This document shows positions 15,381-24,142 of a stretch of DNA of 64,000 nt, piece after piece (the stretch's first letter is position 1; each line of letters begins with the position of its first letter). The position numbers and the translations under genes were made by a program. Source of the DNA: Phytobacter massiliensis JC163. GTDB lineage: Bacteria; Pseudomonadota; Gammaproteobacteria; Enterobacterales; Enterobacteriaceae. Location of the stretch: the NCBI RefSeq assembly GCF_000321045.1, contig NZ_HE578950.1, forward strand, positions 26,794 to 90,793. The letters run 5' to 3'. The notes beneath the pieces are model-generated. The model saw only the letters and a list, made by a program, of their open reading frames with translations. It made no database searches and was not told the DNA's origin.

Positions 15381-16595
15381 ATGTTTCTTGAAGAACGTAG
15401 ACATCGTATTTGGCAATATTTAAATGAAAATGAACGCGGCAACGTAAATTATTTTTCGCAGCATTTTGGCGTTTCTAAAGAAACGATCCGTAGCGATTTA
15501 AATATTCTGGCGGAGATGGGGCTGGTGCAGCGATGCCACGGCGGGGCGATTATTTTGCGGCGTAGTTTACAGGCGGAATTAATCTCTGAAACCGGGCGTG
15601 GATTCGAAGTGTTACTCCAGCCAATAGACCGTCGTAAGCCGCAGCACGATCCTCAACAAAAAGGAAAAACTATGCAGGGCAAGGTCTGTGTATTTGGCTC
15701 GTTTAATGTCGATATTGTCGCGCGGGTGGAGCGTTTTCCCCGCGGCGGCGAATCCCTCCTGGCGTTGGGCAGTAGCCTGGGGCCGGGCGGCAAAGGGGCC
15801 AATCAGGCTACCGCAGCAAGCAAGGCGGGCGCGCAGGTGCACTTTGCGGCGAAAGTCGGTAAAGATCAGTTCAGCCAACTTGCCGCCGATCATTTAAATT
15901 CATCTGATATCCACTCTTACACCTTGTATCAATCTGACAGTGAGCCCACTGGCAATGCCATTATTTATGTCTCGCAAGAAAATGGCGAGAATATGATAGC
16001 CATCTATTCCGGGGCCAATAAAACAGTTACCCATAATGAAGTACAGGCTATTGCTTCTGAATTATCAGCAGCCGATGTGCTTTTGGTCCAGCTGGAAAAT
16101 AACCTTGATGCAACTACGGCCTTAATGAAGATGGCCCATGAGCTGGGTAAAACGGTCATTCTTAACCCGGCACCTTGCTCTGCTGAAATAATTTCATCTT
16201 TACCGTTTGTTGATGTCATCACCCCGAATGAAACCGAAGCTTCTTTATTATCCGGCGTCGATGTCCGTGACGTTGATACGGCAAAAGAAGCGGCGATGGT
16301 AATTGCCAGAATGGGCGCTAAGAAAGTACTTATTACTATGGGCTCGCGCGGCGCGCTGCTGCTGGATAATAACCAGTTCAGCCATATTCGTGCCTTCCCG
16401 GCGGTCACCGTTGATACCACCGGCGCAGGCGACGCCTTTAACGGCGCGCTGGCTGCTTCGCTTGCCGCCGGAAACAGTCTGGTTCAGGCCGCGACCTGGG
16501 CCTCAGCATTCGCCTCTCTGGCTGTTGAGCTGGAAGGGGCATCCAATATGCCTGACTTTGAACAGGCGACCGTACGACTCCGCACCCACAACTGA
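15381..16595 (+). CDS. Fusion of DeoR-type winged-helix DNA-binding domain and PfkB/ribokinase-family sugar kinase
   Basis: A 404-aa two-domain protein. Residues 1-60 form a DeoR-type winged helix (FLEERRHRIWQYL ... VSKETIRSDLNILAEMGLVQRCHGGA). From about residue 98 a full PfkB kinase follows, with the ribokinase-like GPGGKGANQA near the N-terminus, NPAPCSAE, TPNETEA and the anion-hole/catalytic motif DTTGAGDAFNG (Asp about 350). It may bind DNA under control of its own sugar substrate. Codon 98 is an ATG (15672) with AAGGA at good spacing, so a free 307-aa kinase could be made too. It starts an operon with a DapA-type aldolase (15-bp gap) and an ACS transporter. Confidence 0.85.
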   Translation: MFLEERRHRIWQYLNENERGNVNYFSQHFGVSKETIRSDLNILAEMGLVQRCHGGAIILRRSLQAELISETGRGFEVLLQPIDRRKPQHDPQQKGKTMQGKVCVFGSFNVDIVARVERFPRGGESLLALGSSLGPGGKGANQATAASKAGAQVHFAAKVGKDQFSQLAADHLNSSDIHSYTLYQSDSEPTGNAIIYVSQENGENMIAIYSGANKTVTHNEVQAIASELSAADVLLVQLENNLDATTALMKMAHELGKTVILNPAPCSAEIISSLPFVDVITPNETEASLLSGVDVRDVDTAKEAAMVIARMGAKKVLITMGSRGALLLDNNQFSHIRAFPAVTVDTTGAGDAFNGALAASLAAGNSLVQAATWASAFASLAVELEGASNMPDFEQATVRLRTHN

Positions 16596-16610
16596 TTCAG
16601 GAAGAGAAAA

Positions 16611-17534
16611 ATGAAAGCCATTCAAGGTATTGTTCCGGTTATGCTCACCCCGTTTACCACCGATGAACAGATTGATTATCCGGCGCTCGCGAAACTGATC
16701 GACTGGTATCTGGAAAAGGGGGTGGATGCGCTCTTCGCCGTGTGTCAGTCGAGTGAAATGCAACTGCTGACGTTGCAGGAGCGTGTTGACCTTGCCCGCT
16801 TTGTTGTAAAACAGGTAGATGGCCGCATTCCGGTGATCGCCTCCGGGCACATCAGCGATGATATCGACGCGCAAAAAGAAGAGCTGCTGGCGATGGCGCA
16901 GACCGATATCGATGCGCTGGTGCTGGTAACTAACCATCTCGATCCCCGCAATGAAGGCAGCGATACCTTTTTCGCCACCCTGAACACGCTGCTCGACACA
17001 TTACCGGAAACGCTGCCGCTGGGTCTGTATGAGTGCCCGGCTCCGTATCGCCGTCTGCTGACGGATGAAGAGTTTAGCTGGTGCGCCAACAGCGGCCGCT
17101 TTGTGGTGCTGAAAGACGTAAGCTGTGATCTGCCCACCGTCGAACGGCGCGTGAAGCTGGCGCAGGGCACCCCGCTGAAAGTTATCAATGCCAACGCCGC
17201 CATCGCCTGGCCCGCTATGCTGGCAGGCTCGCAGGGGTTCAGCGGTGTGTTCACTAACTTCCATCCTGAACTGTATAGCTGGCTGTGGAAAAACGGCCAG
17301 GCGCAGCGCGAACTGGCTGACGAACTGGCGGTATTCCTCTCGCTGGGGGCAGTGACCGAAACGCTGGGCTATCCGAAAAACGCCAAAATCTACCATCAGC
17401 GCCTTGGCACCTTCGACAGTATTACCTGCCGGGTAAACAGGGACGATGTGCTGACGAAGTTCTGGGGCCTGACCGTGATCCTCGATCAGATTCGGGCTGG
17501 CACTGACCTGTGGCGCAAGCGCATTGCGCGTTAA
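16611..17534 (+). CDS. DapA/NanA-superfamily (dihydrodipicolinate synthase-like) aldolase
   Basis: A 307-aa class I aldolase of the DHDPS/N-acetylneuraminate lyase superfamily, which uses a Schiff-base lysine to make or break pyruvate C-C bonds. The conserved tyrosine lies in GLYECPAPYRR and the lysine in FVVLKDVS (about residue 168). AGGAAGAG precedes ATG 16611. Chromosomal dapA is an anabolic gene elsewhere, so in this sugar operon a catabolic aldolase for a 2-keto-3-deoxy acid is likelier. The exact substrate cannot be read from the sequence. It is probably co-transcribed with the fusion kinase and the transporter at 17548. Confidence 0.82.
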   Translation: MKAIQGIVPVMLTPFTTDEQIDYPALAKLIDWYLEKGVDALFAVCQSSEMQLLTLQERVDLARFVVKQVDGRIPVIASGHISDDIDAQKEELLAMAQTDIDALVLVTNHLDPRNEGSDTFFATLNTLLDTLPETLPLGLYECPAPYRRLLTDEEFSWCANSGRFVVLKDVSCDLPTVERRVKLAQGTPLKVINANAAIAWPAMLAGSQGFSGVFTNFHPELYSWLWKNGQAQRELADELAVFLSLGAVTETLGYPKNAKIYHQRLGTFDSITCRVNRDDVLTKFWGLTVILDQIRAGTDLWRKRIAR

Positions 17535-17547
17535 TCCGGAGAACCTT

Positions 17548-18822
17548 ATGAGCACCGTACACGCTTCTACTGCATCGGCTGTTAAGGCACCTGAGCTGTC
17601 GCGCCGTCGCTGGGGCATTATCCTGATTCTGCTGCTGGCGGCGGTGGTTAACTACCTTGACCGCGCCAACCTCAGTATCGCCAACACGACAATCGCGAAG
17701 GAGTTCGGTTTCTCCGCCACCCAGATGGGGCTGCTGCTTTCGGCATTTCTGTGGCCCTATGCGCTGGCGAACCTGCCCGCAGGCTGGCTGGTTGACCGCT
17801 TCGGCCCGAAAAAGATGTTCACCGGCGCGCTGGGGATGTGGTCAGCGGTGACCTTCCTGATGGGCTTCGTCAACAGTTACAGCTTCTTTTATGGGCTGCG
17901 TATGCTGCTGGGCGTGGCGGAATCGCCGTTTTTCACCTCGGGCATAAAAATCACTCAGAGCTGGTTCTCGGAAAAAGAGCGCGGCTTGCCCACCTCGATA
18001 ATTAACACCGGGTCGCAAATTGCCAATGCCATTGCGCCGCCGCTGCTGACTATTCTGCTGCTGTGGATCGGCTGGCGCGGGATGTTTATTGCGGTAGGTC
18101 TGCTGGGCTTGCCGTTAATGCTGGCGTGGCTGAAATTTTACCGCGACCCGGATGCCCGTGAGGCGATGCTGATCCATACCGGCCAGGTAACATCCGCCGC
18201 GTCAGCGCAGGAGAAAGGCAACTGGGGCACTTTATTTCGCAGCAAAACAACCTGGTTCATGATTGCCGGCAACTTCTGCATCATGTTTACCATCTGGGTT
18301 TACCTGACCTGGCTGCCGGGATATCTGGAGCAGTCCCTCGGTTTTAGCCTGAAACAGACCGGCTTAATCGCCTCGGTTCCGTTCTTTGCGGGGATTCTGG
18401 GGGTATTGTGCGGCGGCACGCTCTCAGACCGTCTGGTGCGCAAAGGCGTCTCTGCGGTAACGGCGCGTAAGGTGCCTATCGTTCTCGGTGCCGGACTGGC
18501 GGCCTGTTTTGTGATGCCAATTCCGTTTGTCAGCGATACCACGACGGCCATTATCCTGCTGACGCTGGGCTACTTCTGCTCCCAGATGCCTTCCGGTGTT
18601 ATCTGGACGCTGGCGACCGATATGGCACCGAAAGAGCAGGTGGCTTCACTGGGAGCTATTCAGAACTTTGGCGGCTTCCTCGGAGCGGCGCTGGCACCGA
18701 TCGTAACGGGCATCATTCTTGATGCCACCGGGCACTTCACCAACGTCTTTATTCTGGGCGGTTGTCTGCTCTTTATGGGAGCCTGCTGCTACGGTTTCTT
18801 TGTGCGTAAACCGATTCGCTAA
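17548..18822 (+). CDS. MFS transporter, anion:cation symporter (ACS) family, sugar-acid type
   Basis: A 424-aa, 12-TM major facilitator protein. NYLDRANLSIANTTIAKEFG at the first helix and the GWLVDRFGPKKMFTG loop (motif A) are typical of the ACS family (ExuT, GudP, DgoT), which moves hexuronates, galactonate or glucarate with H+. ATG 17548 has CCGGAGAA 6 bp upstream and lies 13 bp after the aldolase stop; an earlier non-ATG start at 17524 would overlap the aldolase gene and lacks a site. The neighbours suggest import of a sugar acid that the kinase and aldolase then process. Confidence 0.88.
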   Translation: MSTVHASTASAVKAPELSRRRWGIILILLLAAVVNYLDRANLSIANTTIAKEFGFSATQMGLLLSAFLWPYALANLPAGWLVDRFGPKKMFTGALGMWSAVTFLMGFVNSYSFFYGLRMLLGVAESPFFTSGIKITQSWFSEKERGLPTSIINTGSQIANAIAPPLLTILLLWIGWRGMFIAVGLLGLPLMLAWLKFYRDPDAREAMLIHTGQVTSAASAQEKGNWGTLFRSKTTWFMIAGNFCIMFTIWVYLTWLPGYLEQSLGFSLKQTGLIASVPFFAGILGVLCGGTLSDRLVRKGVSAVTARKVPIVLGAGLAACFVMPIPFVSDTTTAIILLTLGYFCSQMPSGVIWTLATDMAPKEQVASLGAIQNFGGFLGAALAPIVTGIILDATGHFTNVFILGGCLLFMGACCYGFFVRKPIR

Positions 18823-18839
18823 CAACGCTGTTTTAGACG

Positions 18840-18868
18840 AGCCCGATGCATCAGCGCCGGGCTTTTTT
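18840..18868 (+). terminator. Intrinsic terminator after the ACS transporter gene
   Basis: AGCCCG pairs with CGGGCT and is followed by TTTTTT, 17 bp after the stop. Confidence 0.8.
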
Positions 18869-18874
18869 ATGATC

Positions 18875-18943
18875 GTAGCCCGGGTAAGCGTCAGCGCACC
18901 CGGGATTCCCGGATGCGGCGTAAAGACGCCTTATCCGGGCTAC
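18875..18943. repeat. REP/BIME element
   Basis: GTAGCCCGGGTAAGCG faces CCTTATCCGGGCTAC, with an inner CCCGGGATTCCCGG-type palindrome. It lies in the convergent gap between the transporter operon and rhaM. Confidence 0.8.
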
Positions 18944-18960
18944 GACGCTATCACGCCATG

Positions 18961-19275
18961 CTACGCCAGGTAAAAAACCTCTTTAAGCTCTGCGCTTACC
19001 GGGCTGTTGTCGGGGTTGGCGGGCATCACGTCGCGCATGTGTTTCCACCAGCGCTGGCAGACATCGGTGTTGGCCACTGCGTTCCAGCGCTCTTCCGACT
19101 CGATCTCCACGGTGGCGAACAGCAGGTTGCGCGCGTCATCGAGGTAAATGGCGTAGTGGTGCGCGCCATGCGCTTTTAGCACGGCTTCCAGCTCCGGCCA
19201 GATGGGATTATGACGACGTTGGTACTCTTCGTGCGCATCGGGGTTAACCTGCATCACAAAGGCCTTCCGGATCAT
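18961..19275 (-). CDS. rhaM: L-rhamnose mutarotase
   Basis: A 104-aa dimeric ferredoxin-like-fold enzyme that interconverts alpha- and beta-L-rhamnose. Length and sequence ([22 protein letters not shown], His22-region catalytic motif, and [12 protein letters not shown]) match E. coli RhaM (104 aa). Its start overlaps the stop of the lactaldehyde reductase gene, so it is the last gene of the long rha operon read on the minus strand. In E. coli rhaM also follows rhaD, but directly. Confidence 0.95.
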   Translation of the reverse strand: MIRKAFVMQVNPDAHEEYQRRHNPIWPELEAVLKAHGAHHYAIYLDDARNLLFATVEIESEERWNAVANTDVCQRWWKHMRDVMPANPDNSPVSAELKEVFYLA

Positions 19276-20420
19276 AATGCCTCCAGATAGAGCTCGCGCA
19301 CTTCATCACGGCTGGCGGTACGCGGGTTGCACGGCGCGCACGGGTCCGCCAGCGCTTTGTCGAGCCAGCCTTCAATATCTTCTTTGGTGACGCCCAGCTT
19401 GCTAAAGCCGGAGGGAATCCCCACGCGGGCGCTCAGGTCGCGGATTGCCTGAATTGCGCACATGCTCGCCGCTTCATCGCTCATGCCACGGGTATCGACA
19501 CCCATCGCCTGCGCCACGCGGGCAAAACGCGCCACTGCGTTGGGGCGGTTAAAGTTTTCGATGATCGGCAGCAGGATGGCGTTGCAGACGCCGTGCGGAA
19601 GGTTGTGGGTTGCTCCTGGCTGGTGGGCCAGCGCGTGCACCAGACCCAGACCGGCGCTGTTAAAGGCCATGCCTGCCAGATACTGGCCGTAGGCCATCTG
19701 CTCGCGCGCTTCGATATCGTGCCCGTCGTCCACCGCCTTCGGCAGCCAGAGGTTAATCAGGCGGATCGCTTCCAGTGCGTTGGCGTCGGTCAGCGGATGC
19801 GCGCCAATTGAGACATACGCTTCCACGGCGTGGGTCAGCGCGTCCATCCCGGTCGCGGCGGTGACAGTGGCGGGGATCTCCAGCATCACGCTGGCATCGT
19901 CCACGGCAATATCCGGGATGATATTCGGGTCGATAATCACCTCTTTTACCTGACGGGCGGTGTCGATAATGACCGCGTTGCTGGTCATCTCAGCGGCAGT
20001 ACCGGCGGTCGTGTTGATGGCGACAAGCGGCACGCCGGGGGTTTTCACTTTACCTACGCCGGAATAGGCGGTGGAGGGGCCGGGGTTAGCAGTTAGAATT
20101 TTTACTGCTTTCGCGGTGTCGATCGGGCTGCCGCCGCCGAAGGCGATAATGTAATCGCAGTTCGCCTGCTGATAGGCCGCGTAGCCTTTTTGCACCAGCT
20201 CTTCGGTGGGGTTTGGGAACACGTCATCAAACAGGTGATACGACATCTGGTGCGCATCAAGCGCGGCGAACAGACTATCCAGCAGGCCAAGTTTGACCAG
20301 CTGGCCGTCGGTGACGATCAGCGCTTTGCCCCACTGCTTGCCAGCGACCAGATTTACCATATCGCCGATTGCGCCCGCGCCGTGGAGGCTGATTTTGGGA
20401 AGTGCCAACATAAAGCTCAT
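19272..20420 (-). CDS. fucO: Lactaldehyde reductase (iron-dependent alcohol dehydrogenase)
   Basis: A 382-aa group III metal-dependent alcohol dehydrogenase reducing L-lactaldehyde, formed by RhaD from rhamnulose-1-phosphate, to L-1,2-propanediol under anaerobic conditions. The iron ligands match Asp/His in [13 protein letters not shown] and two His in [16 protein letters not shown]; the NAD site GGGSPID is present. ATG 20420 is chosen by the family length (E. coli FucO 382 aa), with GGAG upstream. It sits in the rhamnose operon rather than in a fuc locus, which makes functional sense because fucose and rhamnose both yield lactaldehyde. Confidence 0.92.
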   Translation of the reverse strand: MSFMLALPKISLHGAGAIGDMVNLVAGKQWGKALIVTDGQLVKLGLLDSLFAALDAHQMSYHLFDDVFPNPTEELVQKGYAAYQQANCDYIIAFGGGSPIDTAKAVKILTANPGPSTAYSGVGKVKTPGVPLVAINTTAGTAAEMTSNAVIIDTARQVKEVIIDPNIIPDIAVDDASVMLEIPATVTAATGMDALTHAVEAYVSIGAHPLTDANALEAIRLINLWLPKAVDDGHDIEAREQMAYGQYLAGMAFNSAGLGLVHALAHQPGATHNLPHGVCNAILLPIIENFNRPNAVARFARVAQAMGVDTRGMSDEAASMCAIQAIRDLSARVGIPSGFSKLGVTKEDIEGWLDKALADPCAPCNPRTASRDEVRELYLEAL

Positions 20421-20457
20421 AATATTCTCCATAACATTGATTTTGGGAAATCCTGTT

Positions 20458-20519
20458 CCCCTCACCCCGGCCCTCTCCCCAAAGGGGAGAGGGTGAAAGG
20501 CCACGTTAGGGTGAGGGGG
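20458..20519. repeat. Nested intercistronic palindrome (rha operon, copy 1)
   Basis: An outer stem CCCCTCACCC/GGGTGAGGGG encloses an inner CCCTCTCCCC-AAA-GGGGAGAGGG hairpin. It fills the gap between fucO and the last permease gene. The same family occurs at 24051 and 26071. Confidence 0.85.
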
Positions 20520-20522
20520 AAA

Positions 20523-21527
20523 TTAAATGCGCCTGCGTTGCATAACACGACGGTATAAAATCGGCAGTGAAATCACTACGATCAGCATCACGCCGACAAT
20601 AATTGACATCACGATGCCCGGCACGTTGAGCAGGCTCAGGCCAAAGGTCACCAGCCCCATCAGGAAGGCGGCAATCACCACGCCCACCATACTGCCGGAG
20701 CCGCCAAGGATATTGACGCCGCCCAGTACCGCCATCGTCACCACCGACAGCTCCCAGCCCAGCGCGATGGTCGGGCGCGTACTGCCAAGCCGTGAGGTGA
20801 GCAGCACCGAAGCCAGCCCTGCCATCAGCCCCACCAGCGCGAACAGCAGCAGGTTGTGACGCTTCACATTGATGCCTGAATACCAGGCGCCGGTCGGGTT
20901 ATTGCCGATGGCGTAAGTACGGCGGCCAAAGTTGGTGCGGTGCAGAACGAAAGCGAAGACGATGGCCAGCACAATAAACAGCGCGAACTCAAAGGACAGC
21001 GCGCCGAAGACATAGCCCTGCCCGAACCAGGCGAAGCTCTCCGGGTAGGCGTTCAGCGCCTGGTCGCCCAGCAGAATGTAGGTAATGCCGCGATACAGGC
21101 TCATGGTGCCGATAGTGATCACAATCGACGAGAGGTTAAACCGGGTCACCAGAATACCGTTGAACAACCCGCACAGCAGCCCCACGCCAAGCCCCACGCA
21201 GACCAGCAGCGGGGTATCCACCCCGGCGGCGGCGCAAAAGCCCATCACCGTTGAGCTAAGGGCGATGGTTGACGCCACGGAGAGATCGATCTCCCGGGCG
21301 ATAATCAGCATCGCCATCGGCAGCACGATGATCGCCTTCTCGGTGAAGTTGAAGGTGGCATCCGACAGGTTCCAGATATTGAGGAAGTAGGGTGAGGCCA
21401 GCGCGTTGGCGATAAACACCGCCACCGTCACCGCCAGTAAAAAACCTTCCCAGCACAGCAGGCGCTGCCAGAACGCGGTGCGTACCGGGGCGCTTTTCAT
21501 CTCATCAGACGTCATAACTTTACTCAT
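20523..21527 (-). CDS. L-rhamnose ABC transporter permease (RhaP/RhaQ type), distal
   Basis: A 334-aa membrane permease of the ribose/AI-2-like (BPD_transp_2) family, about 9-10 hydrophobic segments. It has the family motifs ALSSTVMGFCAA, NGILVTRFNLSSIVITIGTMSLYRG and LGGVNILGGSGSMVGV (the cytoplasmic coupling loop). The start overlaps the stop of the second permease (ATGA). With that permease, the ATPase and the binding protein it makes a complete importer in place of the RhaT symporter. Rhamnose is inferred from location in the rha operon and from the binding protein. Confidence 0.88.
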   Translation of the reverse strand: MSKVMTSDEMKSAPVRTAFWQRLLCWEGFLLAVTVAVFIANALASPYFLNIWNLSDATFNFTEKAIIVLPMAMLIIAREIDLSVASTIALSSTVMGFCAAAGVDTPLLVCVGLGVGLLCGLFNGILVTRFNLSSIVITIGTMSLYRGITYILLGDQALNAYPESFAWFGQGYVFGALSFEFALFIVLAIVFAFVLHRTNFGRRTYAIGNNPTGAWYSGINVKRHNLLLFALVGLMAGLASVLLTSRLGSTRPTIALGWELSVVTMAVLGGVNILGGSGSMVGVVIAAFLMGLVTFGLSLLNVPGIVMSIIVGVMLIVVISLPILYRRVMQRRRI

Positions 21528-22528
21528 GATTTCACCGCCTGTTTTTGTCGGGCCAGCGCCGCGTCGCGCAGAATCAGCCGCCCTTTGCGTTTATTGCCGC
21601 GCTCATTGAGCAGCACCGCAATCACAATCACCGAGCCGGAAATGGCCATCTGCCAGAAGGGGGAGACGCCAATCACCGGCAGCGCATTGTTGATAACGCC
21701 AAGGAACAGCGCGCCCAGCAGGCACCCCAGCACCCGGCCTGTTCCGCCCATGGTGCTGATGCCGCCAATCACGCAGGCTGCCACCACCTGCAGCTCGAAG
21801 CCGTTAGCCACGTCGACGTAGGCCACGGCGAAGCGTGAGATCCACAGATAGCCGCAGAACCCCGCCAGCGCGCCGGAGAGGCAGAAGCTGACGAACTGCA
21901 TCTTCCCGGCATTGATACCGGTGTAGTAGGCCGCCGTGGCGTTGCCGCCCGCCGTATAGAGGGCGCGGCCCGTGCGGCTGTAGCGCAGGAAGTAGCCCAC
22001 CAGCAGCAGCGCGGCGATAGCGCACCAGCTCAGCAGCGGTAGCCCCAGCAGCGAGGCGCGCGGCAGGCCGAGAAAATCGGCGCTCATCTGGTGGGAGTTG
22101 ATCCAGCCGCCATCCGAAAGCAGGAAGATAATGCCGCGGTAGATGCTCATGGTGCCGAGGGTTACCACAATCGCCGGAATACCCATCTTCCACACCAACA
22201 GGCCGTTGATTACGCCCATCACCAGCCCGAGCGCGGTCGCCAGCATCAGCAGCGCCCATACCGGAATGGCGGGATAGTGGAAGTTAAGCAGGGCGACGAT
22301 CATGCCGGTAAGGGCCAGGTTGGCCGCCATCGACAGGTCGATGCCTTTGGTCAGCAGTACCATCATCTGCCCGAGCGCCAGGATGATAAGAATGGCGGTG
22401 TCGTTGAACATCTCCACCAGATTGCCGGGGCCGATAAATGACGGCACGCGGCTGCCGATAGCGAGCACCATCAGCACGATGACCCCGCCCAGCAGGGCTT
22501 CACGATTTTTCAGCAGTAGCTGCCACAT
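21524..22528 (-). CDS. L-rhamnose ABC transporter permease (RhaP/RhaQ type), proximal
   Basis: A 334-aa integral membrane permease of the same family as the gene at 20523 and clearly paralogous to it (ITIGTMSIYRG-type and GGISTMGGTGRVLGC motifs). It overlaps the ATPase stop (TAATG) upstream and the next permease downstream, so the three genes are tightly coupled. The two different permeases should form a heterodimeric channel. Confidence 0.88.
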   Translation of the reverse strand: MWQLLLKNREALLGGVIVLMVLAIGSRVPSFIGPGNLVEMFNDTAILIILALGQMMVLLTKGIDLSMAANLALTGMIVALLNFHYPAIPVWALLMLATALGLVMGVINGLLVWKMGIPAIVVTLGTMSIYRGIIFLLSDGGWINSHQMSADFLGLPRASLLGLPLLSWCAIAALLLVGYFLRYSRTGRALYTAGGNATAAYYTGINAGKMQFVSFCLSGALAGFCGYLWISRFAVAYVDVANGFELQVVAACVIGGISTMGGTGRVLGCLLGALFLGVINNALPVIGVSPFWQMAISGSVIVIAVLLNERGNKRKGRLILRDAALARQKQAVKS

Positions 22529-24030
22529 TATGCCGCCTCCTTGCCAGCGCCGCTGGCGGCGCTGACGATCGTTTCCGCTGTGGCTTCGCCGGCCCGATAT
22601 TCAGCCACCATCAGCCCTTCATGCATGACGATGATGCGGTCTGCCATGCCCATCACTTCCGGCAGTTCCGAGGAGACCATAATCACCGCCAGCCCCTGCG
22701 CCACCAGCTCCGACATAAACTGATGCACCGCCGCTTTCGAACCGATATCGATACCCTTGGTCGGTTCATCCAGGATGATGACGTCAGGGTGGGTGGCGAG
22801 CCATTTACCGATCACCACTTTTTGCTGGTTGCCGCCGGAGAGGGTCTCTACCGCCTGTCGCCAGCTAAAGGCTTTTACCTGCAGTCGGCTGGCGTACTCA
22901 TCCGCCAGCGCCCACTCTTTGGCGTCATTCAGCACGCCGTTAGGGTTGAGCTTGCTGAGCTGCGGCAGACTGATGTTCTGAGCAATCGGCAGCTCGATAA
23001 TCGCGCCCTGTTTCTGCCGCTCTTCCGGCACGCAGACGATCCCGGCCTGAATGGCGTCCGCTGGCTGGCGGAAGCGCACCGCTTTACCGTTGAGGATGAT
23101 GTCGCCGGAGGAGGGGCGGGAGACGCCGGAGAGCGCATGCATGAGCTCGGTGCGCCCGGCGCCGACCAGGCCATAAAAGCCCAGGATCTCCCCCTTACGC
23201 AGGGAGAAATTGATATGGGCGAACTCGGTAGGATGGCAGAGGTCTTTTACCTCCAGCACCGTCTCGCCCTGTTCGCAGGCGACTTTCGGGTAGGTCTGGG
23301 TAATGGCGCGGCCCACCATCATCGCCACCATGCGTTCTTCGGTGATCTCCTGCATTGCGCCGGAGCCGACAAAAACGCCGTCGCGCAGAATGGTGTAGTA
23401 GTCCGCCAGTTCGAAGATTTCATCAAACTTGTGCGAGATAAACAGGATGGCTTTGCCTTCCTGTTTCAGGCGCTCAACGATCTGATAAAACTCCAGAATT
23501 TCATGCTGGGAGAGAGCGGCAGTGGGCTCATCGAGGATAACCACCTGCGCGTCAAACGAGAGCGCACGGGCGATAGCCACCATATGGCGCTGGGCGATGC
23601 TGAGGGTTTTCAGCGTGGCGCGCGGGTCAATTTGCACCTCAAGGCGGGTAAGGATATCCCGCGCTTTCTGGTGCATTGCGGGCCAGTCGAGCTTTTTCAG
23701 CAGCCCTTTATAGAGGTACTGGCCGACGAAAATATTTTCGGTGACCGAGAGTTCGTCGAACAGCACCGTCTCCTGATGGATAGCGGTAATCCCCACCTTA
23801 TGCGCCGATTCCGGCGTCGGAAGCTGAATGGGAATCGCTTTATAGAGGATTTCTCCCTCTTCAGGCTGGTAAATACCGGTCATCACTTTGACCAGAGTGG
23901 ATTTACCCGCGCCGTTTTCACCGATAAGCGCGGTGACTTTGCCGGGCCAGAGATCGAGCTGTACATTTTCAAGGGCGCGTACGCCAGGAAAGACCTTGGT
24001 GATGCCCTTGAGTTGAAGCAGTGGCGTCAT
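22528..24030 (-). CDS. L-rhamnose ABC transporter ATP-binding protein (tandem NBD, sugar type)
   Basis: A 500-aa protein with two fused nucleotide-binding domains like RbsA/MglA/LsrA. The N-terminal domain has Walker A GENGAGKST, signature LSIAQRHMV and Walker B VVILDEPTAAL. The C-terminal domain has the degenerate P-loop GLVGAGRTE, signature LSGGNQQKV and VIILDEPTKGID. This degeneration is normal for the family. ATG 24030 is chosen at MTPLLQLKGI; the upstream in-frame start at 24051 would overlap the palindrome and add no conserved sequence. It energises rhamnose import. The name RhaT used for it in rhizobia is unrelated to E. coli RhaT. Confidence 0.9.
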   Translation of the reverse strand: MTPLLQLKGITKVFPGVRALENVQLDLWPGKVTALIGENGAGKSTLVKVMTGIYQPEEGEILYKAIPIQLPTPESAHKVGITAIHQETVLFDELSVTENIFVGQYLYKGLLKKLDWPAMHQKARDILTRLEVQIDPRATLKTLSIAQRHMVAIARALSFDAQVVILDEPTAALSQHEILEFYQIVERLKQEGKAILFISHKFDEIFELADYYTILRDGVFVGSGAMQEITEERMVAMMVGRAITQTYPKVACEQGETVLEVKDLCHPTEFAHINFSLRKGEILGFYGLVGAGRTELMHALSGVSRPSSGDIILNGKAVRFRQPADAIQAGIVCVPEERQKQGAIIELPIAQNISLPQLSKLNPNGVLNDAKEWALADEYASRLQVKAFSWRQAVETLSGGNQQKVVIGKWLATHPDVIILDEPTKGIDIGSKAAVHQFMSELVAQGLAVIMVSSELPEVMGMADRIIVMHEGLMVAEYRAGEATAETIVSAASGAGKEAA

Positions 24031-24050
24031 GATAGTTCTCCGTAAAATCA

Positions 24051-24138
24051 CCCCTCACCCTAACCCTCTCCCCAAAGGGGCGAGGGAACTGTTCAGCGCT
24101 CTCTGGCAGCATTGCGCAGAGGGTTGGGTGAGGGAGAA
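24051..24138. repeat. Nested intercistronic palindrome (rha operon, copy 2)
   Basis: CCCCTCACCCTAACCCTCTC on the left arm and CAGAGGGTTGGGTGAGGG on the right enclose CCCC-AAA-GGGG. It sits between the binding-protein gene and the ATPase gene. Confidence 0.85.
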
Positions 24139-24142
24139 GGGA

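Noticed and set aside
22621..24045. 474-codon open frame on the plus strand
   Set aside because: It lies wholly antisense to the rhamnose ABC ATPase gene, which has complete ABC motifs; the plus-strand product has no recognisable domain and odd His/Gln/Gly bias typical of antisense frames in GC-rich genes.
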